A stretch of 64,000 nt of DNA from Flavobacterium pectinovorum (lineage in GTDB: Bacteria > Bacteroidota > Bacteroidia > Flavobacteriales > Flavobacteriaceae): NCBI RefSeq assembly GCF_900142715.1, contig NZ_FRBX01000002.1, positions 918,516-982,515 on the forward strand, read 5' to 3'. Below are positions 45,692-56,137 of the stretch, piece by piece; positions within the stretch are counted from its first letter, which is position 1; every line of letters begins with the position of its first letter. The notes under the pieces are model-generated. The model was given only the letters and a program-made list of their open reading frames with translations. It did not search any database and was not told the origin of the DNA. A program made the position numbers and the translations under genes.

Positions 45692-47092
45692 ATGTCGTCT
45701 CACTACGAAGCACCCATTAGAAAACCTTTAGTTATAGGTGATAAATCTTATCACGATGTAACTGTAGATGTAGCTGCACCTGTTGAAGGGCCTGCAAACA
45801 AACAATGGTGGATTGTATTTTCAATCGCATTAATAGCCTTCCTTTGGGGGTTAGGTTGTATAATTTACACCGTATCTACCGGTATCGGAACATGGGGATT
45901 AAATAAAACAGTTGGTTGGGCTTGGGATATCACGAACTTCGTTTGGTGGGTAGGTATTGGTCACGCTGGAACATTAATTTCTGCGGTATTATTACTTTTC
46001 CGTCAACGTTGGAGAATGGCTATTAACCGTTCTGCAGAAGCAATGACTATCTTCTCTGTAGTTCAGGCAGGTTTATTTCCAATTATTCACATGGGGCGTC
46101 CATGGTTGGCATACTGGGTTTTACCTATTCCAAATCAATTTGGATCTTTATGGGTAAACTTTAACTCGCCATTACTTTGGGACGTATTTGCAATTTCTAC
46201 GTATCTTTCGGTATCATTAGTTTTTTGGTGGACTGGTTTATTACCTGACTTTGCAATGCTGCGTGACAGAGCAATAACACCTTTCAATAAAAGAGTATAT
46301 TCTATCCTAAGTTTTGGGTGGAGTGGTAGAGCGAAAGACTGGCAGCGTTTTGAAGAAGTATCTTTAGTATTAGCAGGTTTGGCTACTCCTCTTGTACTTT
46401 CTGTACACACGATTGTATCGATGGACTTTGCTACTTCTGTAATTCCGGGATGGCATACAACAATTTTCCCTCCATACTTCGTTGCTGGAGCGGTATTCTC
46501 AGGATTTGCAATGGTAAATACGTTGTTGATCGTTATGAGAAAAGTTTCTAATCTTGAAGCATATATTACATTACAACATATCGAATTGATGAATATCATT
46601 ATCATGATTACAGGTTCTATTGTTGGTGTTGCATATATCACTGAGTTATTTGTAGCTTGGTACTCAGGTGTAGAGTATGAGCAATATGCTTTCTTAAACA
46701 GAGCTACCGGACCTTACTGGTGGGCATATTGGTCGATGATGACTTGTAACGTTTTCTCTCCACAATTTATGTGGTTCAAAAAACTAAGAACAAGTATCAT
46801 GTTCTCATTTATTATTTCGATTGTAGTAAACATCGGAATGTGGTTTGAAAGATTCGTAATTATTGTTACTTCTTTACATAGAGATTACCTTCCATCTTCT
46901 TGGACAATGTTCTCACCAACATTTGTTGATATTGGAATTTTTATTGGAACAATTGGTTTCTTCTTTGTGTTGTTTTTATTATACTCTAGAACATTCCCTG
47001 TAATTGCTCAGGCGGAGGTTAAAACAATTTTGAAAGGAACAGGAGATAATTACATTAGAGAAAGAGCAAATAAAGATTCACATCATGAGTAA
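45692..47092 (+). CDS. actC: alternative complex III membrane subunit ActC (NrfD-like)
   Basis: Integral membrane subunit with about ten transmembrane helices in 466 residues, of the NrfD/PsrC family, which forms the quinol-binding and possible proton-translocating unit. Typical segments include WWVGIGHAGTLISAVLLLFR, GRPWLAYWVLPIPNQ and HTIVSMDFATSVIPGWHTTI. The homologous ActF (48191-49585) forms a pseudo-dimer with it in known complexes. It overlaps actD by 8 bp. Confidence 0.95.
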   Translation: MSSHYEAPIRKPLVIGDKSYHDVTVDVAAPVEGPANKQWWIVFSIALIAFLWGLGCIIYTVSTGIGTWGLNKTVGWAWDITNFVWWVGIGHAGTLISAVLLLFRQRWRMAINRSAEAMTIFSVVQAGLFPIIHMGRPWLAYWVLPIPNQFGSLWVNFNSPLLWDVFAISTYLSVSLVFWWTGLLPDFAMLRDRAITPFNKRVYSILSFGWSGRAKDWQRFEEVSLVLAGLATPLVLSVHTIVSMDFATSVIPGWHTTIFPPYFVAGAVFSGFAMVNTLLIVMRKVSNLEAYITLQHIELMNIIIMITGSIVGVAYITELFVAWYSGVEYEQYAFLNRATGPYWWAYWSMMTCNVFSPQFMWFKKLRTSIMFSFIISIVVNIGMWFERFVIIVTSLHRDYLPSSWTMFSPTFVDIGIFIGTIGFFFVLFLLYSRTFPVIAQAEVKTILKGTGDNYIRERANKDSHHE

Positions 47093-47609
47093 TAAAGTAA
47101 TATACGCCATTTATAATGACGATGATATTTTGATGGATGCAGTAAAGAAAACAAGAGCTGCTCATCATCATATCGAAGAAGTTTTTACTCCATTCCCAGT
47201 TCACGGATTGGATAAAGCTATGGGTTTAGCGCCAACAAGATTAGCAATTTGTTCTTTCTTGTATGGTTGCGTTGGTCTTTCTTTTGCAACATTCATGATG
47301 AGTTATATTATGATTCATGACTGGCCGCAAGATATTGGAGGAAAACCAAGTTTTAGTTATATCCAGAATATGCCATCTTTTGTGCCGATTATGTTTGAGT
47401 TGACAGTATTTTTTGCTGCCCACTTAATGGTCATTACTTTTTATATGAGAAGTAGGTTATGGCCATTCAAACAGGCAGAAAATCCTGATGTAAGAACAAC
47501 AGATGACCATTTCTTAATGGAAGTTGCTGTAAACGATAATGAAGCTGAACTAGTTTCTTTTTTCGAAGGTACAGGAGCTGTTGAAGTTAAAGTAATTGAA
47601 AAGAATTAA
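47085..47609 (+). CDS. actD: alternative complex III subunit ActD
   Basis: A 174-residue DUF3341-type protein with two transmembrane helices (about 62-90 and 104-128) and the typical start VIYAIYNDDDILMDAVKKTR. The HGLDKAMGLAPTRLAICSF segment is characteristic of the family. It packs against ActC and ActF and may form part of a proton path. It overlaps actC by 8 bp and precedes actE by 8 bp. Confidence 0.93.
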   Translation: MSNKVIYAIYNDDDILMDAVKKTRAAHHHIEEVFTPFPVHGLDKAMGLAPTRLAICSFLYGCVGLSFATFMMSYIMIHDWPQDIGGKPSFSYIQNMPSFVPIMFELTVFFAAHLMVITFYMRSRLWPFKQAENPDVRTTDDHFLMEVAVNDNEAELVSFFEGTGAVEVKVIEKN

Positions 47610-47617
47610 TTGTAGCT

Positions 47618-48163
47618 ATGAAAAGGATATATAAAATAACACTTTTAGTTGGTATAACTATTTTAGTTTCATCTTGCCACAATAATTCGGCACCAAACTA
47701 TCAGTATTTCCCTAATATGTATGAATCTGTAGGTTATGAAACTTATTCAGAGGCAAAAATATTTAAAGGTGGAAAAGAAGGACAGCTTCCTGTAGAAGGA
47801 ACTATTAATAGAGGTTTCGAACCTTATGAATATGAAAATTCAACAGCAGGTTACGAATTGGCAAAAGCTAATTTAAAATCTCCTTTGGATTCTATTGAAA
47901 GAAATTCAGGAAAAGGAAAAGAACTTTTCGAAATTTACTGTATTAGTTGTCATGGTGCAACTGGAAACGGTAAAGGTAAATTGGTGGAGAGAGAAAAATT
48001 TCTTGGAGTACCTAGCTATAAAGACAGAGTTATCACTGAAGGAAGTATCTTTCACGTTGAAACTTATGGTTTAAATGCAATGGGTTCACATGCAAATCAA
48101 TTAAGTGCCCACGAACGTTGGTTAGTTGCTGACTATGTTCTAAAACTAAAAAGCCAATTATAA
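47618..48163 (+). CDS. actE: alternative complex III monoheme cytochrome c subunit ActE
   Basis: A 181-residue lipoprotein: the signal ends ILVSSC with Cys20, followed by a conserved DUF-like N-terminus (PNYQYFPNMYESVGYETYSE) and a monoheme cytochrome c domain with CISCHGATGNGKG near residues 108-120. Met in LNAMGSHANQLSAHERW is the likely axial ligand. It passes electrons from ActA towards the acceptor. It is the fifth gene of the operon. Confidence 0.93.
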   Translation: MKRIYKITLLVGITILVSSCHNNSAPNYQYFPNMYESVGYETYSEAKIFKGGKEGQLPVEGTINRGFEPYEYENSTAGYELAKANLKSPLDSIERNSGKGKELFEIYCISCHGATGNGKGKLVEREKFLGVPSYKDRVITEGSIFHVETYGLNAMGSHANQLSAHERWLVADYVLKLKSQL

Positions 48164-48190
48164 TTGTTGAACAAACTGATCGTAATAGAT

Positions 48191-49585
48191 ATGTATACAT
48201 TTTCAAGTAAATTAAAAACTTTTTCTATCATCCTAATGGCCGTTGGTATATTAGGAATTGGATATGGTTTTTTAACTGCTCCTAAAGATATTCAAGAAGT
48301 TGAAAAAATTCTTGCTGCAGATGCTCATGGTTCGCATGGTGTTGCACATGAAGAAACTGCAGAGGCTTCCCATAAAGAAGCGGGACATCATGAAGCTGCG
48401 GAAGCTTCACACGAATCACATAAAGATGGTGAACATGCAGAAATTAGTGCTGCCGATGAACATAAAGAACATTTAACACATGTATTGCACCAATTGCAAA
48501 ATAAGCCTTGGTCTGCATTATATGTAGCTTGTATTTTCTTTTTGTTAATTTCTCTTGGAGTTTTAGCATTTTATGCTATTCAACAAGTGGCTCAGGCAGG
48601 TTGGTCTCCGGTTTTATTCAGAGTAATGCAGGGAATTACTGCTTACTTACCTGTAGCTTCAGTAATTTTCTTTTTAATTTTAGTTCTTTGCGGATTACAT
48701 TTTAATCACATATTTGTATGGTTAGGTGAAGGAGTTACAGATCCTAAAAGTCCAAATTATGATGAAATTATTGCTGGTAAAGCAGGATATTTAAACTTTC
48801 CTTTTTGGATTGTTAGAGCAGGTATATTTTTATTAGGATGGAATTTATACCGTCACTATTCAAGAAAAAATTGCTTGGCTCAAGATGAAGCTAACGATGA
48901 TTTAAATTACAAAAAGAACTTTAAATTATCTGCAGGATTCTTAGTATTCTTTATCGTATCTGAGTCTATCATGTCCTGGGATTGGATTATGTCTTTTGAC
49001 CCACACTGGTTCAGTACTTTATTTGGATGGTATGTATTTGCTTCTTTCATTGTAAGCGCTATTACTACTATAGCATTAGTTACTATATATTTAAAATCTA
49101 AAGGATATTTAGAATATGTAAATACAAGTCACATACATGATTTAGCGAAATTTATGTTTGGCTTTAGTATTTTCTGGACATACTTATGGTTCTCTCAGTT
49201 TATGTTGATCTGGTATGCAAATATACCTGAAGAGGTAACTTATTTTATCACAAGAATTCAATTATATAACTTGCCTTTCTTTGGAGCAGTTGTTATGAAT
49301 TTTGTTTTCCCATTATTGATTTTAGTTAATACTGACTTTAAACGTTTAAGCTGGGTTATTGTAATGGCTGGTGTTGTTATCTTATTAGGTCACTATGTGG
49401 ATTTCTTTAATATGGTTATGCCTGGTACAGTTGGAGATAAATGGTTTATTGGAGTTTCTGAAATTGCATCTATTCTTTTCTTCCTGGGATTGTTTATTTT
49501 TGTAGTATTTACTGCATTGACTAAAGCTCCTCTGTTAGCAAAAAGAAATCCTTTCATAGAAGAAAGTAAACATTTTCATTATTAA
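48191..49585 (+). CDS. actF: alternative complex III membrane subunit ActF
   Basis: A 464-residue polytopic membrane protein homologous in role to ActC. The start at 48191 (MYTFSSKLKTFSII) is preferred; a TTG at 48164 would directly follow the actE stop and add nine residues. After the first helix lies a strongly His-rich stretch (about 40-95, for example SHKEAGHHEAAEASHESHKD) that is unusual and could bind metal. The remaining ten or so helices include SESIMSWDWIMSFDPHWFST, typical of the family. Confidence 0.93.
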   Translation: MYTFSSKLKTFSIILMAVGILGIGYGFLTAPKDIQEVEKILAADAHGSHGVAHEETAEASHKEAGHHEAAEASHESHKDGEHAEISAADEHKEHLTHVLHQLQNKPWSALYVACIFFLLISLGVLAFYAIQQVAQAGWSPVLFRVMQGITAYLPVASVIFFLILVLCGLHFNHIFVWLGEGVTDPKSPNYDEIIAGKAGYLNFPFWIVRAGIFLLGWNLYRHYSRKNCLAQDEANDDLNYKKNFKLSAGFLVFFIVSESIMSWDWIMSFDPHWFSTLFGWYVFASFIVSAITTIALVTIYLKSKGYLEYVNTSHIHDLAKFMFGFSIFWTYLWFSQFMLIWYANIPEEVTYFITRIQLYNLPFFGAVVMNFVFPLLILVNTDFKRLSWVIVMAGVVILLGHYVDFFNMVMPGTVGDKWFIGVSEIASILFFLGLFIFVVFTALTKAPLLAKRNPFIEESKHFHY

Positions 49586-49604
49586 TATTTAAAGAAATAA
49601 ACAG

Positions 49605-50798
49605 ATGACAAGTTTGTTGGTAATTATAGTTTTAGTTTTATTAGCAGTTGCATTATGGCAATTGACCAAGATATTTGATCTTACTCAGGTAGGGTCTTCT
49701 TCGGACGATTCTCAGGTTGCATCAGATAATGATAATAATATTCAGGGGTATGTTATGTTTGGCTTCTTGGCATTCATATATATATTTACAATTTATGGTT
49801 TACTAAAATGGGGTGGTTTAGCGCTTCATACACCTGCTTCAGAGCATGGACTTTTAGTAGATAATTTAATGAATATTACTTGGGTTTTAATTTTCGTAGT
49901 TCAATTTATTACTCAGGGTTTATTATATTGGTTCTCTTTCAAAAATAGAGGTCATAAAGATAAAAAAGCATTATTCTTTGCTGATAGTAATAAATTAGAA
50001 GCAATCTGGAGTATAATTCCATCTGTAGTTTTAGCATGTTTAATTCTTTATGGATTGTATGCATGGAACAATATTATGTTTGTTGATAAAGATGAAGATG
50101 TAATAGAAATCGAATTATATGCTCAACAATTTAAATGGACTGCAAGATATGCAGGTCAGGATAATGTTTTAGGAAAAGCTAATGTTCGTTTAATCGAAGG
50201 TATTAATACTTTGGGTGTTGATATGTCTGATCCGAATGCTCAGGATGATATTATTGTTTCTGAATTGCATATTCCAAAAGGTAAAAAAATTCATTTCAAA
50301 ATGCGTTCTCAAGACGTATTGCACTCAGCTTATATGCCTCACTTTAGAGCGCAAATGAACTGTGTGCCTGGAATGGTTACTGAGTTTGCTTTCATTCCAA
50401 CTTACACAACTGCTGAATACAGAGAGTTGCCATTTATGGTTGAGAAAGTTTCAAACATAAACAAACTTCGATCTGAAAAAAGCACAGAGTTAGTTGCAAA
50501 AGGTGGAACAGCTTTAGATCCTTATACATTTGATTATTTATTATTATGTAATAAAATTTGTGGAGCTTCTCACTACAACATGCAAATGAAAGTTGTTGTT
50601 GATACTCCGGAAGATTATAAAAAATGGTTAAGTGAAAAAACTACTTTAGCTCAGGATATTAAAGCGGCGGCTGCTGCTGAAAAGCCAGCTGAAGGAGCAG
50701 GAGCTACTACAGATAGTGTAAGTACTATTGCTAAAGATACCGTAAAAGCGGTTATCGATACTGTAAAAGCAGCTGTAGCTAAAGTTGCTATGAAATAA
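49605..50798 (+). CDS. coxB: cytochrome c oxidase subunit II
   Basis: CuA-bearing subunit of the heme-copper oxidase, 397 residues. Helices lie near 1-20, 51-70, 90-112 and 130-152. The cupredoxin domain has HIPKGKKIHFKMRSQDVLHS, and the CuA site includes LLLCNKICGASHYNMQMKVV with both cysteines, the histidine and the methionine. No cytochrome c domain is fused at the C-terminus, which ends in a low-complexity Ala/Lys/Thr tail. It follows actF by 19 bp, as in the supercomplex-forming systems. Confidence 0.95.
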   Translation: MTSLLVIIVLVLLAVALWQLTKIFDLTQVGSSSDDSQVASDNDNNIQGYVMFGFLAFIYIFTIYGLLKWGGLALHTPASEHGLLVDNLMNITWVLIFVVQFITQGLLYWFSFKNRGHKDKKALFFADSNKLEAIWSIIPSVVLACLILYGLYAWNNIMFVDKDEDVIEIELYAQQFKWTARYAGQDNVLGKANVRLIEGINTLGVDMSDPNAQDDIIVSELHIPKGKKIHFKMRSQDVLHSAYMPHFRAQMNCVPGMVTEFAFIPTYTTAEYRELPFMVEKVSNINKLRSEKSTELVAKGGTALDPYTFDYLLLCNKICGASHYNMQMKVVVDTPEDYKKWLSEKTTLAQDIKAAAAAEKPAEGAGATTDSVSTIAKDTVKAVIDTVKAAVAKVAMK

Positions 50799-50830
50799 TA
50801 TTTATTTAAGAAAATTTAAAGTACACATAT

Positions 50831-52636
50831 ATGTCAGCAGAAGCGCACGATCACGATCACGGACACGATCATCACGAGCACGAACATCATCATAAAGACA
50901 CGTTCATTACTAAATACATCTTTAGTATTGATCACAAAATGATTGCTAAGCAATACTTGATTACAGGTATTATCATGGGTATTATTGGTATTGCAATGTC
51001 CTTGCTTTTCAGAATGCAATTAGCATGGCCAGAGGAGTCTTTTAAAATTTTTAATGTTTTATTAGGAGACAAATTTGCACCAGATGGTGTAATGGCAAAT
51101 GATATTTATTTGGCTTTAGTAACAATTCACGGTACCATCATGGTATTCTTTGTACTAACGGCTGGTTTGAGTGGAACATTCAGTAACTTACTTATTCCAC
51201 TTCAAATTGGTGCACGAGATATGGCTTCGGGATTCATGAATATGATTTCATATTGGTTGTTTTTCTTGTCTGCTGTAATAATGTTGTCTTCATTATTTGT
51301 TGAAGCTGGTCCAGCTTCTGCAGGTTGGACAATTTACCCACCATTAAGTGCTTTACCACAAGCTATTCCGGGTTCTGGAACAGGTATGACTTTATGGTTA
51401 GTTTCAATGGCTATCTTTATTGCATCTTCTTTAATGGGATCTTTAAATTACATTGTTACTGTAATCAACTTAAGAACTAAAGGAATGTCTATGACTAGAC
51501 TTCCTCTTACAATCTGGACATTTTTCGTAACAGCTATTATTGGTGTTATTTCGTTTCCAGTATTATTATCAGCTGCATTATTATTAATTTTTGATAGAAG
51601 TTTTGGTACTTCATTCTTCTTGTCAGATATCTATATTGCAGGAGAGGTTTTACACTATCAAGGTGGTTCTCCAGTTTTATTTGAACACTTATTCTGGTTT
51701 TTAGGTCACCCTGAGGTTTATATTGTAATCTTACCAGCAATGGGACTTGTTTCTGAAATTATGGCTACGAACTCTCGTAAACCAATCTTCGGATACAGAG
51801 CGATGATTATGTCTGTTCTTGCAATTGCATTTTTATCAACTATTGTTTGGGGTCACCACATGTTTATTTCAGGTATGAATCCTTTCTTAGGATCTGTATT
51901 TACTTTTACAACTTTATTGATTGCAATTCCATCTGCTGTAAAAGCATTTAACTGGATTACAACTTTATGGAAAGGTAACTTACAATTCAACCCTGCAATG
52001 TTATTCTCTATCGGGATGGTTTCTACTTTCATTACTGGAGGTTTAACAGGAATCATTTTAGGAGATAGTACTTTAGATATTAACGTTCATGATACTTACT
52101 TTGTAATTGCTCACTTTCACTTAGTAATGGGTATCTCTGCACTTTACGGAATGTTTGCTGGTATTTACCACTGGTTCCCTAAAATGTACGGAAGAATGTT
52201 GAATAAAAACTTAGGTTATATTCACTTTTGGGTAACAGCAGTTTGTGCTTACGGAGTATTCTTCCCAATGCACTTTATTGGATTAGCTGGTTTACCAAGA
52301 CGTTATTATACAAACACAAACTTCCCATTATTTGATGATTTACAAAATGTGAATGTTTTAATTACAACATTTGCTCTTGTAGGAGGCGCGTTCCAATTAG
52401 TATTCTTGTACAATTTCTTTAGTAGTATTTTCTATGGTAAGAAAGCTGTTCAAAATCCATGGAGATCAACAACATTAGAGTGGACAACTCCAGTAGAACA
52501 TATTCACGGTAACTGGCCAGGTGAAATTCCTCATGTATACCGTTGGCCGTATGACTACAGTAACCCAAATCATGATGTAGATTTTGTTCCTCAAAATGTA
52601 CCAATGAAAGAAGGTGAAGAAGTTTTACACCACTAA
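50831..52636 (+). CDS. coxA: cytochrome c oxidase subunit I
   Basis: Catalytic heme a/a3-CuB subunit, 601 residues with twelve predicted helices. The motifs are LVTIHGTIMVFF (heme ligand His), WFLGHPEVYIVILP (CuB His and cross-linked Tyr), VWGHHMF (CuB His-His) and HDTYFVIAHFHLVMG (heme a and a3 His). The N-terminus is an extreme His/Asp run over residues 5-22, which may bind copper. An intrinsic terminator follows. Together with ActA-F it forms a quinol-to-oxygen chain without a bc1 complex. Such a supercomplex is known from F. johnsoniae. Confidence 0.97.
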   Translation: MSAEAHDHDHGHDHHEHEHHHKDTFITKYIFSIDHKMIAKQYLITGIIMGIIGIAMSLLFRMQLAWPEESFKIFNVLLGDKFAPDGVMANDIYLALVTIHGTIMVFFVLTAGLSGTFSNLLIPLQIGARDMASGFMNMISYWLFFLSAVIMLSSLFVEAGPASAGWTIYPPLSALPQAIPGSGTGMTLWLVSMAIFIASSLMGSLNYIVTVINLRTKGMSMTRLPLTIWTFFVTAIIGVISFPVLLSAALLLIFDRSFGTSFFLSDIYIAGEVLHYQGGSPVLFEHLFWFLGHPEVYIVILPAMGLVSEIMATNSRKPIFGYRAMIMSVLAIAFLSTIVWGHHMFISGMNPFLGSVFTFTTLLIAIPSAVKAFNWITTLWKGNLQFNPAMLFSIGMVSTFITGGLTGIILGDSTLDINVHDTYFVIAHFHLVMGISALYGMFAGIYHWFPKMYGRMLNKNLGYIHFWVTAVCAYGVFFPMHFIGLAGLPRRYYTNTNFPLFDDLQNVNVLITTFALVGGAFQLVFLYNFFSSIFYGKKAVQNPWRSTTLEWTTPVEHIHGNWPGEIPHVYRWPYDYSNPNHDVDFVPQNVPMKEGEEVLHH

Positions 52637-52647
52637 AAATAATAAAG

Positions 52648-52676
52648 AAAGGTCATCTGAAAAGATGGCCTTTTTT
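52648..52676 (+). terminator. intrinsic terminator of the act-cox operon
   Basis: aaaggtcatct and agatggccttttt pair around gaaa, with a G-T pair near the top, and run into six T directly after coxA. Confidence 0.85.
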
Positions 52677-52833
52677 GTTTTGGCCAATTAGTATTTAGCT
52701 GAAAATTTCAATTACGGAAATGTTCTCAATTATTGGAGTTGGGAATTTAGATATTAGGATTTGTTTCTGAAGTTCTGAATTATATTAAAAATTATCTGTT
52801 TTACAAACTGATTACTTTGTCTATCTTTGTAAA

Positions 52834-53856
52834 ATGAATGAAAATCTAGATCCTACAACAAAAGGATATAACCCTGAAGAACTAGATCTTGAAAAAAGAT
52901 TGCGTCCGCTGTCATTTGATGATTTTGCAGGACAGGACCAAGTTTTAGAAAATTTAAAAGTTTTCGTGGCTGCTGCTAATCAACGTGGAGAAGCACTTGA
53001 CCATACACTTTTTCACGGACCTCCGGGATTAGGTAAAACCACTTTAGCTAATATTTTAGCAAATGAATTGGAAGTAGGTATTAAAATAACTTCAGGTCCT
53101 GTTTTGGATAAGCCAGGTGATTTAGCAGGCTTATTGACAAATCTTGATGAAAGGGACGTTTTATTTATTGACGAGATTCATCGTTTAAGTCCAATCGTAG
53201 AAGAGTATTTATATTCGGCTATGGAAGACTTTAAAATTGATATTATGATTGAATCTGGACCAAATGCCAGAACAGTGCAAATCAATTTAAATCCCTTTAC
53301 TTTAATTGGAGCAACAACAAGATCTGGATTGTTAACGGCTCCAATGCGTGCCCGTTTTGGGATTTCATCACGACTACAATATTATACAACTGAACTTTTA
53401 ACGACAATTGTTGAGAGAAGTGCTTCGATATTAAAAATGCCAATTTCGCTTGAAGCGGCAATTGAAATTGCTGGACGAAGCCGTGGTACACCTCGTATAG
53501 CAAATGCATTATTAAGAAGAGTTCGTGACTTTGCACAAATAAAAGGGAACGGTACTATTGATATTGAAATTGCACGTTACGCACTTAAAGCATTAAATGT
53601 GGATGCACATGGTCTTGATGAAATGGACAATAAAATTTTGTTGACCATCATTAATAAATTTAAAGGTGGACCTGTCGGCCTTTCAACTTTAGCGACTGCA
53701 GTTTCAGAAAGCAGTGAAACAATTGAAGAGGTTTATGAACCATTCCTTATCCAGGAAGGGTTTATTATGCGAACACCACGTGGACGTGAAGTAACTGATA
53801 AAGCGTATAAGCATTTGGGAAAAATAAACACTAACATTCAGGGCGGATTGTTTTAA
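52834..53856 (+). CDS. ruvB: Holliday junction branch migration ATPase RuvB
   Basis: Hexameric AAA+ motor that drives Holliday junction branch migration with RuvA. The 340 residues include Walker [13 protein letters not shown] (near 60-71), Walker [10 protein letters not shown], sensor 1 [11 protein letters not shown], the arginine finger region [16 protein letters not shown], and the C-terminal winged helix ending [26 protein letters not shown] box at 52822-52829 is only 4 bp from the ATG, so the message may be leaderless. It heads a unit with P450 and queG. Confidence 0.98.
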   Translation: MNENLDPTTKGYNPEELDLEKRLRPLSFDDFAGQDQVLENLKVFVAAANQRGEALDHTLFHGPPGLGKTTLANILANELEVGIKITSGPVLDKPGDLAGLLTNLDERDVLFIDEIHRLSPIVEEYLYSAMEDFKIDIMIESGPNARTVQINLNPFTLIGATTRSGLLTAPMRARFGISSRLQYYTTELLTTIVERSASILKMPISLEAAIEIAGRSRGTPRIANALLRRVRDFAQIKGNGTIDIEIARYALKALNVDAHGLDEMDNKILLTIINKFKGGPVGLSTLATAVSESSETIEEVYEPFLIQEGFIMRTPRGREVTDKAYKHLGKINTNIQGGLF

Positions 53857-53867
53857 TTCTGTTTAAA

Positions 53868-55214
53868 ATGTCTGAGAATAAAAAATATAATTACCCTAAC
53901 CGACTTTCAATATTTAGATTTTTTTTGGATGCTGAAGGAGTGCGTAAAAACCCTATTCCTTTTCATAAAAGATATTTTGATAAGTTTGGAGATTCTTTTT
54001 CTTTAAAAATTGGCTTTTCAAAGCATATAATTTTATCCAGAGATAACGAAGTTGCCCAATATATTTTACAAAAAAATCAGAAGAACTATCATAAGTCTAA
54101 GTTTCAGTCTGTTTATCTTTCTAAATATTTAGGAAAAGGGCTTTTAACTGTTGACGGTGATTTCTGGCTGAAACAAAGAAGACTTATTCAACCTGCCTTT
54201 CATAAGCAAAAAATGAATCAGTTAGTTGAAAATATGGATAAAACAATTGTTTTAGAGCTTGATGATTTAATTGAGGAAAAAGCAGTTGATCTTTTTCCAA
54301 TTATGAGTCAGTTGGCCTTTAATGTTGTTGCTAAGTCTCTTTTCGAGCTGTCAATTTCAGAAGAAAAATTAATTCGCATTAAATATATTATCGAAGAAGT
54401 GCAGAATTTTTTAATCAAAGAAATTAGGCTTCCTCATAAAGCCTGGTGGTTTTCTGTAACAGGTCAGGTTAAGAAACATCTTGAATTGGCAGAGGAGAAC
54501 AATAGTATTATTCGGGAGATTGTTGAGGAGAGAGGCAAATCTAAAGAAGATATTAATGATTTACTTAATATGCTTTTAGAAACGCGATATGAAGATACAG
54601 GTGAAGGAATGTCTGTAAAACAATTGGTTGATGAGATTAAAGTCCTATTTATTGCCGGTCATGAAACTACCGCAAATGCATTAACTTTCACTCTTTATCT
54701 TTTGGGAATAAATCCTAAGATACAACAGAAAGTTTTAGATGAAATTACAGCTATTGAATCTCAAACGGAAAATATTGTTGAGCAGCTTCAGAAAATGACT
54801 TATACAAATGCAGTTTTAAATGAGGCTATGCGTTTATATCCACCAGCCTGGATTACTGACAGGGGAAATGTTGAAGATGATAATTTAGCTGGTTATAATA
54901 TAAAGAAAGGAACATTAATTGGGGTTTCTTTTTATGAATTGCACCGAAATCCAAAGTATTGGGAAAATCCGGATGAATTTATACCAGAAAGATTTCTGGG
55001 AGAACAGAAGAAACAGTCAATGCAATATTTTTATCCATTTGGAGCAGGGCCCAGAATGTGTATTGGAGCTGGATTTGCTATTTATGAAATGTGTTTGACG
55101 ATTTCTAATTTAGTAAAAAGATACAATATTACATCTGTTAATAGTGAAATACAGCTCAATCCACTGATTACATTGAAGCCTGTTGGAGTAAAAGTCTTAT
55201 TCTCTAAAAGATGA
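53868..55214 (+). CDS. cytochrome P450
   Basis: A 448-residue heme monooxygenase. The I-helix oxygen-binding motif is [10 protein letters not shown], the K-helix ExxR is NEAMRLYPP, and the heme-binding loop is [15 protein letters not shown] with the thiolate ligand Cys398. It has no membrane anchor and resembles the CYP102-like/fatty-acid-hydroxylase clade seen in Flavobacteria. The substrate is unknown. It lies 11 bp after ruvB and overlaps queG by 4 bp (ATGA), an unusual context. No ferredoxin or reductase partner is encoded nearby. Confidence 0.95.
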   Translation: MSENKKYNYPNRLSIFRFFLDAEGVRKNPIPFHKRYFDKFGDSFSLKIGFSKHIILSRDNEVAQYILQKNQKNYHKSKFQSVYLSKYLGKGLLTVDGDFWLKQRRLIQPAFHKQKMNQLVENMDKTIVLELDDLIEEKAVDLFPIMSQLAFNVVAKSLFELSISEEKLIRIKYIIEEVQNFLIKEIRLPHKAWWFSVTGQVKKHLELAEENNSIIREIVEERGKSKEDINDLLNMLLETRYEDTGEGMSVKQLVDEIKVLFIAGHETTANALTFTLYLLGINPKIQQKVLDEITAIESQTENIVEQLQKMTYTNAVLNEAMRLYPPAWITDRGNVEDDNLAGYNIKKGTLIGVSFYELHRNPKYWENPDEFIPERFLGEQKKQSMQYFYPFGAGPRMCIGAGFAIYEMCLTISNLVKRYNITSVNSEIQLNPLITLKPVGVKVLFSKR

Positions 55215-56137
55215 CAATTAATGCTAAAGAAACATATTCAAAATTTATAAAAACTGAAGCGAAAAGGCTTGGGTTTCTTTCTTGTGGCATTTCCAAAGCC
55301 GGATTTTTAGAACAAGAAGCGCCTCGACTTGAAAGCTGGCTAAAAAATAACAGTCATGGTCAAATGGCATATATGGAAAACCATTTTGACAAACGATTAG
55401 ATCCCACTCTATTGGTCGACGATGCTAAGAGTGTTGTTTCGCTTTTATTGAATTATTATCCTGAAGAATCTCAAACTCAGGAAAGTTTCAAAATCTCTAA
55501 ATACGCTTATGGTCAGGATTATCATTTTGTGATTAAGGAGAAATTAAAAGAATTCCTTTTTTCGATTCAGGAAAATATTGGTGATGTTTCCGGGCGTGCC
55601 TTTGTCGATTCTGCTCCAGTTCTGGATAAAGCCTGGGCGGCTAAGAGCGGTTTGGGCTGGATTGGAAAAAACAGCAATCTCATAACTCAAAAAGTAGGTT
55701 CTTTTTATTTTATTGCAGAGCTTATTCTCGATTTAGATCTTGAATATGATTATGCCACTACAGATCACTGCGGTTCTTGTACGGCCTGCATAGATGCTTG
55801 TCCCACACAAGCGATAGTTGCTCCTCATGTTGTTGACGGTAGCAAATGTATTTCATATTATACGATCGAATTGAAAGAAAATATTCCGAATGACATGAAA
55901 GGTAAATTTGATGAGTGGATGTTTGGATGTGACACTTGCCAGGATGTTTGTCCCTGGAATAGATTCTCAAAATCGCATTCTGAACCATTATTTAATCCTA
56001 ATCCTGATTTGCTTTCTTTTACTAAAAAAGACTGGATTGAAATTACAGAAGAAACTTTTCGTACTGTTTTTAAAAATTCTCCTATTAAGAGAACAAAATT
56101 TGATGGTTTAAAACGAAATATTAAGTTTCTTGAATAA
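55211..56137 (+). CDS. queG: epoxyqueuosine reductase QueG
   Basis: Cobalamin-dependent enzyme that reduces epoxyqueuosine to queuosine in tRNA, the last step of the pathway. The 308-residue protein has the two-cluster ferredoxin motifs [16 protein letters not shown] and [14 protein letters not shown], and the N-terminal cobalamin-binding part with [20 protein letters not shown]. At 308 residues it lacks the C-terminal HEAT-repeat extension of longer forms. Its start overlaps the P450 stop by 4 bp, indicating translational coupling. A queuosine-precursor transporter gene occurs at 9152-9823. Confidence 0.96.
   Translation: MTINAKETYSKFIKTEAKRLGFLSCGISKAGFLEQEAPRLESWLKNNSHGQMAYMENHFDKRLDPTLLVDDAKSVVSLLLNYYPEESQTQESFKISKYAYGQDYHFVIKEKLKEFLFSIQENIGDVSGRAFVDSAPVLDKAWAAKSGLGWIGKNSNLITQKVGSFYFIAELILDLDLEYDYATTDHCGSCTACIDACPTQAIVAPHVVDGSKCISYYTIELKENIPNDMKGKFDEWMFGCDTCQDVCPWNRFSKSHSEPLFNPNPDLLSFTKKDWIEITEETFRTVFKNSPIKRTKFDGLKRNIKFLE

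Noticed and set aside
46135..46641. Open frame of 168 codons opposite actC
   Set aside because: It is antisense to a conserved membrane protein gene, with no recognisable product.
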